Shown one piece after another: positions 15,104 to 21,612 of a stretch of 21,612 nt of DNA. A program made the position numbers and the translations under genes. Each line of letters starts with the position of its first letter. The stretch's first letter is position 1. Origin of the DNA: REEB95 sp050729835 (GTDB lineage: Bacteria; Pseudomonadota; Alphaproteobacteria; ATCC43930; CGMCC-115725). Where the stretch lies: the NCBI GenBank assembly GCA_050729835.1, contig JBOHLS010000035.1:1-21612 (forward strand), read 5' to 3'. A model generated the notes under the pieces. The model did no database searches, was not told the origin of the DNA, and saw only the letters and a list, made by a program, of their open reading frames with translations.

Positions 15104-15757
15104 ATGGAAACGTATCTCGATCTAGGGCGCGTTATCCGCAGCGCCGAATCCTTGCTGCGACGCAGGCATGGCATCTACGAGTTCACTGACGACGAGAAGT
15201 GCATCTTCCGGCTCGCCCTCAGCATTGCCGTGGGCCCGATAACGCTCTCCGACGGGATAACGGTACAGACCGGCGATCCCATCCTCGATCTCCATTTTTG
15301 GAACGAGCAACTGCCGGTGATGCGGAACGGCGGGCGCAATTTGGCATGGGCTAACCTGATGAAATGCCGCTACCGCCATTCGCTGACACTCGTCGCCGAC
15401 CATGTCGAGCGGGACGCATCGCTCGATCCCGTCGTGGCGATCCGGGGCACACCGTCCTTCAACACGCGGCTCGGGACGGCGCAGGTCATCCGATTTGCCC
15501 AACGCTTGGGGTTCGATGTGGTCGAACCGGGTTCAGGGGGAAGGTTGATCGGTCATGTTTATGAGGTCTTCGATGGCATTGCGTTGTGGGGACTGACGTA
15601 TTCCTACAATCCCAACGGTCTCAGGCGGCAGGGTGTACGTCGCCATCGCCACCAGGTCTGGATCTCGCGGACCAAGCTTCTGGAACATCACGGCTCTGGC
15701 TCAGGCCGGCTTGGTCTCAAAGCTTGGAAGAACGCCGCGATGCGACCACCCGCTTAG
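15104..15757 (+). CDS. YkoP-like domain protein, function unknown
   Basis: 217 aa starting METYLDLGRVIRSAESLLRR. Distinctive segments are RRHGIYEFTDDEKCIFRLAL, GDPILDLHFWNEQLPVM and RLGFDVVEPG. These recall the YkoP-like domain found in alphaproteobacterial proteins near polysaccharide or lipid genes; that recognition is from memory and modest. No signal peptide or membrane span is apparent. The C-terminal 30 residues (LRRQGVRRHRHQVWISRTKL) are basic. The frame is open further upstream to 14861, but codon usage and the lack of a Shine-Dalgarno argue that the first real Met is at 15104. A PDZ-containing frame overlaps its end. Confidence 0.6.
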   Translation: METYLDLGRVIRSAESLLRRRHGIYEFTDDEKCIFRLALSIAVGPITLSDGITVQTGDPILDLHFWNEQLPVMRNGGRNLAWANLMKCRYRHSLTLVADHVERDASLDPVVAIRGTPSFNTRLGTAQVIRFAQRLGFDVVEPGSGGRLIGHVYEVFDGIALWGLTYSYNPNGLRRQGVRRHRHQVWISRTKLLEHHGSGSGRLGLKAWKNAAMRPPA

Positions 15758-16019
15758 GACGAATGCCCGCTCCGAAGATTCAACTCTCCGATCGCGCTGG
15801 GTTTTGCCCGGAGGACCGGCGGAAGCCTCTGGAATCCGGCGTGGCGACGAGATCGTGGCGATCGATGGTCACCCCGTAACCGGGAAGAGCCTTCGCGACA
15901 TCGTCAGGATGATTCGCAGCAAGGTCGGGACACCAGTGACACTCACGCTCGATCAAAGAGGAAAGAAGCGTGGGGTCACGCTTAGTCAGGCCAACGACAT
16001 GAATCTACTTTCCGGTTAG
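15633..16019 (+). CDS. PDZ-domain ORF, probably a fragment
   Basis: Residues from about 57 on form a convincing PDZ domain: LPGGPAEASGIRRGDEIVAI, then DGHPVTGKSLRDIVRMIRSK and GTPVTLTLDQRGKKRGVTL, closest to PDZ domains of C-terminal processing peptidases or retropepsin-like proteases. The first ~50 residues are encoded in a second frame of the YkoP-like gene and look like a chance extension, and no good Shine-Dalgarno or start precedes the domain. The natural reading is the 3' end of a protease gene whose catalytic half is gone. A short separately framed peptide is less likely. Confidence 0.45.
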   Translation: MYVAIATRSGSRGPSFWNITALAQAGLVSKLGRTPRCDHPLRTNARSEDSTLRSRWVLPGGPAEASGIRRGDEIVAIDGHPVTGKSLRDIVRMIRSKVGTPVTLTLDQRGKKRGVTLSQANDMNLLSG

Positions 16020-16390
16020 ACTCTCTCATGTCCGTTTTCAAGGGCTGATGGCGTAACAAATCGGCCGCTGCCGAGCGGTGATGAGCTTTCGTTTGGTCGA
16101 TGCGCAGAGCCGGAGACGCGACCGGTGTATGCGACGGTCGATCCTTCTCTGATTCGCGGGTTGGTTACCGCATGACCTCGGTACGTCGCGGGGCTGCCTT
16201 GCGTCTTAGATCGAGCGTGGGGCGAAGCCTTATCATCCAGATTGTCGCGCTATAGACGTTCACATTCCTCGATCGGACCGCCCCAGGTCCCGACGCGCCG
16301 AAGCAGCCACGGGGCATACGGGGCCATGGCCAGGAAATCACGCCGGGTCTGTCAGCCGTAAATTTTCCGCCCAATCTGGCGGGTTTGCCT

Positions 16391-16430
16391 ATAGCTAACA
16401 TTGTTGACGTGGTGTTAGCGAATAGCTAAC
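16391..16430 (+). promoter_or_regulatory. Inverted-repeat operator of the toxin-antitoxin operon
   Basis: GTTAGC-GAATA-GCTAAC (16414-16430) is a perfect 6-base inverted repeat. The half ATAGCTAAC also occurs at 16391-16399, 31 bases upstream of its second copy (16422-16430), i.e. three helical turns. A candidate TTGACG (-35, 16404-16409) and TAACTT (-10, 16427-16432) overlap it. The ATG of the toxin follows at 16439, so the transcript may be nearly leaderless. The pattern suggests autorepression by the HTH antitoxin. The remainder of 16020-16390 shows no supportable gene. Confidence 0.55.
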
Positions 16431-16438
16431 TTAGCATC

Positions 16439-16696
16439 ATGTTCGAGGCGCGCTTTACGCCCGATGCGATCAAAGTCCTCCAGCGGATGCCACGGAACTT
16501 AGCGAAGCTGATCCGAGGCAAGATCGATCGCCTCGCCCGCGACCCGCACGCTCCGAACAACAATGTCACCAAGCTCGTCGGTCGGCCCGGTTATCGGCTC
16601 CGAGTTGGTCACTGGCGGGTCATCTATGAACTCGACGACCGGCACCGCGTTTTGGCGGTGTTGGTCATCGGCCCACGTGGGAGTGTTTACGAATGA
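16439..16696 (+). CDS. RelE/ParE-family toxin (type II TA)
   Basis: 85 aa. The sequence fits the RelE/ParE toxin fold: FTPDAIKVLQRMPRNLAKLIRGKIDRLARDP gives the two N-terminal helices, followed by KLVGRPGYRLRVGHWRVIYEL with the conserved basic and Tyr residues of the active strand, and VLAVLVIGPRGSVYE at the end. RelE-type members cleave mRNA on the ribosome; ParE-type poison gyrase. The two cannot be separated here. The toxin precedes the antitoxin, as in HigBA-like operons, and the stop overlaps the antitoxin start (ATGA). Confidence 0.85.
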   Translation: MFEARFTPDAIKVLQRMPRNLAKLIRGKIDRLARDPHAPNNNVTKLVGRPGYRLRVGHWRVIYELDDRHRVLAVLVIGPRGSVYE

Positions 16697-17094
16697 GCTA
16701 CGACACCATTGAGCGACACGGCAAGGCCTTCGTCCTGGTGCCCAAGGCGGAGTACGAGCGCATCGAGGCCGAGTTGGACGTTCGTGCCTATGATCGCGCC
16801 AAGGCCAAGGGCCAGGAGCTTATTCCGGCCGCGGTCGTGGACCGGCTGCTCGCCGGTGAAAACCCAATCCGCGTCTGGCGTGAGTATCGCCGGCTAACAC
16901 TCGAGCAGCTTGCGGATGCGACCGGGATCAGCAAGCCCTACCTCTCACAGATCGAGAATGGGCTACGCCAAGCGACGGTCAATGTCCTCGGCCGTTTGGC
17001 GGGCGCGCTTGCAGTCGATCTCGATCAGATAGTGCCGCCTCGGGGTGCGACAAACAAGAAACGACCGAAGCGAATGCCGCGGCGTCCGGGCTAA
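16693..17094 (+). CDS. XRE-family HTH antitoxin
   Basis: 133 aa. The N-terminal part (YDTIERHGKAFVLVPKAEYERI) resembles antitoxin dimerisation/toxin-neutralising segments. Residues about 73-118 form an XRE/Cro helix-turn-helix (LTLEQLADATGISKPYLSQIENGLR and VNVLGRLAGALAVDLDQI). A lysine/arginine-rich tail ends the protein. As the partner of the upstream toxin it should neutralise it and repress the operon by binding the inverted repeat near 16414-16430. The start overlaps the toxin stop by 4 bases, ensuring coupled synthesis. Confidence 0.87.
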   Translation: MSYDTIERHGKAFVLVPKAEYERIEAELDVRAYDRAKAKGQELIPAAVVDRLLAGENPIRVWREYRRLTLEQLADATGISKPYLSQIENGLRQATVNVLGRLAGALAVDLDQIVPPRGATNKKRPKRMPRRPG

Positions 17095-17130
17095 ACGCCG
17101 TCCTCACAACGTCGTCGACCGGCGCCTCGC

Positions 17131-17147
17131 GCCCCATGTAATGGGGC
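17131..17147. other. Short hairpin between convergent antitoxin and fbpC genes
   Basis: GCCCCAT-GTA-ATGGGGC is a perfect 7-base stem with a 3-base loop in the space between the antitoxin stop (17094) and the fbpC stop (17223). No T run follows on either strand, so it is not a standard intrinsic terminator. Confidence 0.3.
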
Positions 17148-17222
17148 ACCCCGCGTGCCGCGCCTCTCGCTCGTTCTGATCGCCTGTTCTTCGGTCCGCG
17201 CCGGAGGCAGCTTCGACACATT

Positions 17223-18290
17223 TCAGGGATAGCTTGCGCTAGGCAAGCGACATGATGGACGAGGATACGCCACGATCTCACCTTCGATGGCGACACCAAC
17301 GTCCGCGCCTTGCGGCACCTGTTGGCCAAAGAGCCGCGCCGATAAAGTAATTTCAGGCTGTCCGGAGACAATGAGCCGAACCATCGCATCGTGGCCGTAG
17401 AAGGTCACGTCGGTCACCTGCGCTCGAATGCTGCCCGGCGTACCGAATGCAACGAGCTTCACCTGCTCGGGTCGGATCATCACTTCGACGGGCCCATCAC
17501 GGCGGCCTGAGGCGATGGGAAACACGCCGAGGCTGCTGTGCGCCAAACCATTCGCGGCAACGGCCGGGACCAACATCGCCTCGCCAACGAACTGGGCGAG
17601 CCCGGCATCGGCCGGGCCGCGATAGAGCGAGACTGGATCCGCGACTTGCGCAATTCGACCGCCGCGCAGCACCGCGATCCGGTCGCCTATCGACAGCGCT
17701 TCCGACTGGTCGTGCGTGACGAGCACGGCCGTCGCGCTTGCCCGTCGCAACACCCCCACCACCATCTCGCGAATTTCCTGCCGCAGCGCGGCATCGAGGG
17801 CTGCGAAGGGTTCGTCGAGCAGGACGAGCCGGGGCGCCGGCGCGAGCGCGCGGGCTAGCGCAACCCTCTGTTGCTCGCCGCCTGACAGTTGATGGGGAAA
17901 GCGCTTCGCATAGTCCTGCGGGAGACCAACCGCCTCGAGCAGCTCGCCGATGCGCCGCTTCCGGCCCGGCCCGCGCTCGAGGCCGAAGCTGATATTGCCA
18001 GCGACCGTCAGGTGCGGGAACAAGGCGCCTTCCTGCGCAAGGTAACCGACGCCCCGGCGCTCGGGTGGCTGGTGCAGACCCTCAGCCGCAACGACGACGC
18101 CACCGATCGAGATCAAACCGGCATCGGCGTGCTCGAAGCCGGCGACCAGACGCAACAGCGTCGTCTTGCCACAACCCGACGCGCCAAGAACGACAAGCAG
18201 CTCGCCGGACTGCACCGCAAGATCCACCCCTTCGAGCACCGGCCGGCCGCTGAAACGCTTTGTCAGGCCCTGGATGCGAAGTTGGCTCAT
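17223..18290 (-). CDS. fbpC: Ferric-iron ABC transporter ATP-binding protein (FbpC-like)
   Basis: 355 aa. Walker A is GASGCGKTT (residues 36-44), the signature is LSGGEQQRVALARAL, Walker B is LVLLDEPFAALDA, and VLVTHDQSEAL contains the switch His. After about residue 240 a TOBE-type domain follows (VEVMIRPEQVKLV, VTDVTFYGHDAMVRL), as in FbpC/PotA-like ATPases. It powers the permease encoded two bases upstream; the stop-start arrangement TGA-GG-ATG indicates coupling. Iron as cargo is inferred from the binding protein and the adjacent Dyp peroxidase remnant. A polyamine or sulfate ATPase is less likely given the neighbours. Confidence 0.87.
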   Translation of the reverse strand: MSQLRIQGLTKRFSGRPVLEGVDLAVQSGELLVVLGASGCGKTTLLRLVAGFEHADAGLISIGGVVVAAEGLHQPPERRGVGYLAQEGALFPHLTVAGNISFGLERGPGRKRRIGELLEAVGLPQDYAKRFPHQLSGGEQQRVALARALAPAPRLVLLDEPFAALDAALRQEIREMVVGVLRRASATAVLVTHDQSEALSIGDRIAVLRGGRIAQVADPVSLYRGPADAGLAQFVGEAMLVPAVAANGLAHSSLGVFPIASGRRDGPVEVMIRPEQVKLVAFGTPGSIRAQVTDVTFYGHDAMVRLIVSGQPEITLSARLFGQQVPQGADVGVAIEGEIVAYPRPSCRLPSASYP

Positions 18291-18292
18291 CC

Positions 18293-19873
18293 TCAGCCTC
18301 CGAGATCGAGCCGAACGAGACCGAGGCCAAACCGCCGCGCAAGGACGAAGCTCGCCGACAGCGACATTGCGACGAGGATCGCGGCATAAGGTGCCGCTGC
18401 GGCGAAGGCAACCGTATCGGTATCGCCCCAGATGCGGATCGCCAGGGTCTGGGTGCCGATCGGCGCGAGCAGCAAGGTTGCCGGCAGTTCGGTCGTCACG
18501 GCGATGAAAACAAGCGCTGCCGCTGCGCCGAGCCCGGGCGCGATCAACGGCAGGGTGATGCGACGAAGAACGCCAAACCAACCGAGGCCCAGTGATCGAC
18601 CGGCTTCCTCGAGCCGCTGTTCCGCCTGAACAAGAGCGGCACGAATTGCAACCAGCGCGTAGGGCATGAAGAGGATTGCATAGGCGACCAGAAGCAGAGG
18701 GGTGCTTTGGTAAAAGAAGGGCAAGGCGCGCACGGTCGCGGAGATGAGTGCGAGAGCGATGACGATCCCGGGCATTCCCTGGGCGAGCCAGGCGCCGCGT
18801 TCGAGCATGGCGGCGAGCCGGTTTCCGGCCCAGCGGACCGACAGGATGGCGACCGGCAGCGCGAGCACCAGCGTCAATGCCGCGCCACCGAGCCCTAACC
18901 CGACCGTCGTCAGTGTCGCATCCAGCACCGCCTGCGGCGACACTTCGTCCGGGGTGACCGCGGCGGCGCCGTGCTGCGTCAGCCAATAGAGGATCATCGC
19001 GACGGGCACCCCCAGCCCAAGCACGACAACGAGCGACAGTGCAGCACAGGCAGGCACACGCCAGGCACCGAGGCGATAGGGCAGGGGCGGGCGACGGCTG
19101 CCGCGCCCCACCCGGGCATAGGAATGTCGGCGGCGCAATGCCGCTTCCGCGACGAGACAGGCGAAGCAAAAGAAGAGCAGCACCACGGCAAGGGCGGCTG
19201 CTTCGCCCCCGCCAAATCCGGTCTGATAGGCGGCGTAAATCTCGGTCGTGAAGGTGCGGAAGCGCATCAGCGCGAAGGCGCCGAATTCGATGAGGGCATT
19301 GAGCGCGATCAGCAATGCGCCGCCGAGGATCGCTGGCCGCAGCTGCGGCAGGATGACGCGCCGCAGCACACCGAGCGGCGCCTCGCCGAGCGAGCGGGCG
19401 GTCTCTTCGAACGCCGGATCGAGACCGCGCAAGGCGGCAGCAACCGGCAAATAGACGAGCGGGAAATAGGTGAAGGCGGTGACGAGCAACGCGCCGCCGA
19501 ACCCCTCGAAGGCGGGGCTCAGCGACACCCAAGCATAGCTCGCGACGAAGGCGGGAACCGCGAGCGGTGCCGCCGCGAGCGTCGAAAACAGACGGCGCCC
19601 GGGTAGATCGGTGCGCTCGACGAGCACCGCTGCGCCGGCGCCGACGACGGTGCCGATCAACACCGCCGACACGGTGAGCAGTAGCGTGTTCGCGAGTAAT
19701 TCGCCGACGAGGGGCCGCATGAGGAGTGCTACTATCCGATCGAATCCGGCGTGCAGCCCGTCCGCAATGGTAACTGCAATCGGCACGGCAACCAGAAACC
19801 CCGGCAATGCTGCCGCCGCAATCAGCGAGCGCGGCGGCCGCTGCGAATTGCGCCATGCCGCAACGCGGCTCAT
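18293..19873 (-). CDS. fbpB: Ferric-iron ABC transporter permease (FbpB-like, fused double permease)
   Basis: 526 aa with about 12 membrane segments arranged as two homologous permease halves. Each half has the EAA loop that contacts the ATPase: ETARSLGEAPLGVLRRVILP in the first and EAGRSLGLGWFGVLRRITLP in the second. This duplicated layout is characteristic of FbpB/AfuB iron permeases. The start at 19873 (MSRVAAW) lies 4 bases after the stop of the binding-protein gene; an upstream in-frame stretch overlaps that gene and is ignored. The product sits in the inner membrane and passes Fe(III) delivered by the periplasmic binding protein. Confidence 0.87.
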   Translation of the reverse strand: MSRVAAWRNSQRPPRSLIAAAALPGFLVAVPIAVTIADGLHAGFDRIVALLMRPLVGELLANTLLLTVSAVLIGTVVGAGAAVLVERTDLPGRRLFSTLAAAPLAVPAFVASYAWVSLSPAFEGFGGALLVTAFTYFPLVYLPVAAALRGLDPAFEETARSLGEAPLGVLRRVILPQLRPAILGGALLIALNALIEFGAFALMRFRTFTTEIYAAYQTGFGGGEAAALAVVLLFFCFACLVAEAALRRRHSYARVGRGSRRPPLPYRLGAWRVPACAALSLVVVLGLGVPVAMILYWLTQHGAAAVTPDEVSPQAVLDATLTTVGLGLGGAALTLVLALPVAILSVRWAGNRLAAMLERGAWLAQGMPGIVIALALISATVRALPFFYQSTPLLLVAYAILFMPYALVAIRAALVQAEQRLEEAGRSLGLGWFGVLRRITLPLIAPGLGAAAALVFIAVTTELPATLLLAPIGTQTLAIRIWGDTDTVAFAAAAPYAAILVAMSLSASFVLARRFGLGLVRLDLGG

Positions 19874-19877
19874 CGGG

Positions 19878-20921
19878 TTACACCAGCCCCGCGCGCTGGA
19901 GGAGTGCAGCGGCCTTGCGGTCATCGCCGAGCGCAGATGGCGTAATCTGCGGCGCGTGCAATTCCGCAACCGGAGTCAGCAGCGGGTTAGGCGCGACGCC
20001 GGTGACGAGCGGATATTCGTAATCGACGCTGCTCTTCGCTAGCATCTCTTGCGCCTGACGGCTGACCAGAAAGGCCAAGAAGCGCTGGGCTGCCTTTTTG
20101 TGATGCGAAGACGCCAGGACCGCGGCGCCCGAGACATTGATCAGGTTGCCGGTATCGCCCGGCGCGAAATGCGCGATCCGGCTCGACGTGTGCGCTGCGC
20201 CGAGTTCGGTGTGCAGGCGGGCCCAATAGTAGTTGTTGATGATGCCGGTCGCGACGCTGCCGCGATTGACCGCGGCCACGACACCTTCATCGTCCTGATA
20301 AATTGCCGCGTTACGCCGCAACCCTTCGAGCCAGGCGAGCGTCTTTGCCTGTCCCTCGGTCGCGATCATCGCACCGACGACGGGCAGGAAGTCGGCATCG
20401 CTCGGCGCGATTGCGACCTTTCCCTTCCATTTTGGCTCAGCCAGCGCCGCGAGGGTATGCGGCAGATTCTCTTGCTTGATGAGCGACGGATTCCACGCCA
20501 GGACGTTCTGGCGGGCGAGGACGCCGAGCCAATCACCGTCGGGCGCGCTGTCACGGCGCGGCACGCGCGCCAGCGTCGTCGGCGCGACCGGGGCGAGCAG
20601 GTGGCGCCCGTTGAGGAGCACGAGCTCGGGTGAGTTCTCGACGAACACGATATCGGCCGGGGAGCCCTTGCCCTCGCGCAAAATCTGATTGGCAATCTGC
20701 GGCCCTTCGCCGGAATGGATGCGTACGGCGATGCCGGTCGCTTTGGTGAAGGCGTCGGTCAGCATGCGCACCACCTGCGGGTGCTGCCCAGAATAGAGGG
20801 TCAGCGTCTCGGCCGATGCGGCGTGGCTCGGCGACATAAGAATGCCAACAAGGAACGAGGTCGCAACGAAGGCGAGAATCTTGCGGGGAACGGTCGAGAG
20901 GCCGGGGATTGGCGACGCCAT
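19878..20921 (-). CDS. fbpA: Periplasmic ferric-iron-binding protein (FbpA-like)
   Basis: 347 aa from the ATG at 20921. A signal peptide is clear: KILAFVATSFLVGILMS with cleavage probably after SHA or AASA. The mature part starts LTLYSGQHPQVVRMLTDAF, typical of the iron-binding type 1 solute-binding proteins. GIINNYYWARLH contains the adjacent tyrosines (about residues 231-232) that coordinate Fe(III) in FbpA proteins. A second start 17 codons earlier (20972) overlaps the EfeB-like stop as ATGA, so linkage to the peroxidase gene was ancestral. The gene heads an ABC unit running toward 17223. Confidence 0.87.
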   Translation of the reverse strand: MASPIPGLSTVPRKILAFVATSFLVGILMSPSHAASAETLTLYSGQHPQVVRMLTDAFTKATGIAVRIHSGEGPQIANQILREGKGSPADIVFVENSPELVLLNGRHLLAPVAPTTLARVPRRDSAPDGDWLGVLARQNVLAWNPSLIKQENLPHTLAALAEPKWKGKVAIAPSDADFLPVVGAMIATEGQAKTLAWLEGLRRNAAIYQDDEGVVAAVNRGSVATGIINNYYWARLHTELGAAHTSSRIAHFAPGDTGNLINVSGAAVLASSHHKKAAQRFLAFLVSRQAQEMLAKSSVDYEYPLVTGVAPNPLLTPVAELHAPQITPSALGDDRKAAALLQRAGLV

Positions 20922-20968
20922 TGTGAGATCTTTCTTCGATTTTCCGGTTGGAGATTCGGGCCGTGTGG

Positions 20969-21190
20969 TCATGCCTTTTCGAACAGGCGCTGACCGATGA
21001 ACTCGCCTTCGGTCGCGCCGCTCTGGCACGCGAAGAGTCCGCCGCCGACGTGAGTGACGAACTGGTTCATCATGTCGAACTTCGCCATTCGCTCGACAAT
21101 CTTGATGAAACCGGTCCGCGGGTCGCGCTGGTAGCAGATGAAGAATAGACCGGCGTCGTACTCCAGGCCTTGCCGCCACGGCAGCCAGCG
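20969..21190 (-). pseudogene. efeB: C-terminal remnant of a Dyp-type peroxidase (EfeB-like)
   Basis: The frame ending at 20969 contains LPWRQGLEYDAGLFFICYQRD, then PRTGFIKIVERMAKFDMMNQ and FVTHVGGGLFACQSG, close to the last 70 or so residues of Dyp-type haem peroxidases of the EfeB/YcdB type. Upstream of about 21190 the frame no longer resembles the family, and the haem-binding GxxDG region and proximal His are absent from the window. The gene is therefore truncated, probably by a deletion linked to the nearby IS3 element. EfeB proteins assist iron uptake, and this stop codon overlaps a possible fbpA start. Confidence 0.75.
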
Positions 21191-21349
21191 TCCGGCGAGG
21201 CCGTGATGGGACGACACGCATGCCGAACCCGGCGGCGAAAACTCCGACGCGGGTGGCCACCCTTTGAACGCATTCGGCACATGGTTTGACAGCGATACCC
21301 GAGGGTCCGGAAGCTCGACGACCCCTACGCTACTGCAAGTCATTTGCGT

Positions 21350-21360
21350 TTGCAATGCAA
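21350..21360. promoter_or_regulatory. Candidate metal-regulator palindrome
   Basis: TTGCAATGCAA is a perfect palindrome of 5-base arms around one base, in an AT-richer patch with TGCAAGT repeated at 21334 and 21356. TTGCA-type palindromes recall Fur/Mur sites of alphaproteobacteria, and iron-uptake genes lie downstream on the minus strand. Weak evidence. Confidence 0.25.
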
Positions 21361-21486
21361 GTAAGAGTGAATAGCATGTTGGTGAGACTGGAGGATTTCT
21401 GGTTCATCGAAGCCTGTGAGGGTGGGGTGGACGACTAGAGAAGGGGGATGGCCCGTTCGTCGGGTCCATCCGAGGCTGATGCAGCG

Positions 21487-21552
21487 TGACGTTGCCCCCG
21501 CCGTTTAATCCGGGTTGAACTGGAGTCTGGCCCTTGATGGAAGGACCAGACG
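21487..21552 (+). mobile_element. Left terminal region of an IS3-family element
   Basis: TGACGTTGCCCCCGCCG at 21487-21503 resembles the terminal inverted repeats of IS407/IS3-group elements (TGxxxTGCCCCC). It is followed by a leader with a GGAAGGA Shine-Dalgarno (21539-21545) just before the transposase start. The right end lies beyond the window, so repeat pairing and target duplication cannot be checked. Nothing codes in 21191-21486. Confidence 0.6.
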
Positions 21553-21612
21553 ATGAAGCGTTCGCGGTTTACCGAAGAGCAGATTATCGGGGTTCTGAAG
21601 GAGCACGAGCTG
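21553..21612 (+). CDS. IS3-family transposase OrfA, start only
   Basis: The frame starts MKRSRFTEEQIIGVLKEHEL, the near-invariant N-terminus of IS3/IS407-group OrfA proteins: a helix-turn-helix DNA-binding subunit that is fused to OrfB by programmed frameshifting. The window ends after 20 codons, so nothing can be said on completeness. A Shine-Dalgarno GGAAGGA lies at the proper distance. Confidence 0.85.
   Translation, partial: MKRSRFTEEQIIGVLKEHEL

Noticed and set aside
16165..16401. Minus-strand 78-codon frame upstream of the toxin
   Set aside because: Low-complexity Arg/Pro/Gly content, no Shine-Dalgarno, and it runs into the TA operator.
18291..19856. Extension of the fbpC frame across the permease gene
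   Set aside because: Arg/Ala-rich nonsense in another frame of a clear permease; ATPase homology begins at MSQLRIQGL.
1..21612. CRISPR arrays, tRNA or rRNA genes
   Set aside because: No regularly spaced repeats beyond the two-copy IS21-like motif, and no cloverleaf or rRNA-like segment was noticed on either strand.

Overview
The window is GC-rich DNA with strong G/C preference at third codon positions, frequent GTG/TTG starts and many ATGA start/stop overlaps. With its gene content this suggests an alphaproteobacterium, probably Hyphomicrobiales (Bradyrhizobium/Rhodopseudomonas-like). That placement is inference; there is no rRNA or marker gene. It reads as an accessory segment: the left edge carries what looks like the end of an IS21-type element and the right edge enters an IS3-family element.

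Left and centre (about 0.4-12.6 kb) form a sugar-nucleotide locus. A minus-strand SDR dehydratase/epimerase diverges from a tight 11-gene plus-strand operon (1531-11268). The operon encodes a GmhA-like sedoheptulose-7-phosphate isomerase, a GmhB-like phosphatase, a transaldolase-family protein, two SDR epimerase/dehydratases and an HldE-like bifunctional enzyme with its two domains in reversed order. These are followed by a Gfo/Idh/MocA oxidoreductase, a UDP-glucose-dehydrogenase relative lacking the catalytic cysteine, an SDR relative lacking the Tyr/Lys pair, a Nudix protein and a methyltransferase. A strong sigma70-type promoter precedes the operon. An intrinsic terminator ends it, lying inside the 3' end of a convergent TviB/WbpO-type nucleotide-sugar dehydrogenase gene. 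My reading is a pathway to an NDP-activated, modified heptose or higher-carbon sugar for LPS, capsule or a glycolipid. No glycosyltransferase or exporter is in view.

The middle (12.7-17.1 kb) is a patchwork of small genes: an orphan Rad52-type annealing protein, a Sel1-repeat membrane protein, a previously easy-to-miss 31-aa membrane peptide, a GYD-domain protein, a YkoP-like protein, a PDZ-domain fragment and a toxin-first type II toxin-antitoxin pair with an inverted-repeat operator.

The right part (17.2-21.2 kb, minus strand) is an FbpABC-type ferric-iron ABC transporter (binding protein, fused permease, ATPase). It is preceded by only the C-terminal remnant of a Dyp-type peroxidase (EfeB-like), then about 0.3 kb of non-coding DNA and the start of an IS3-family transposase gene.
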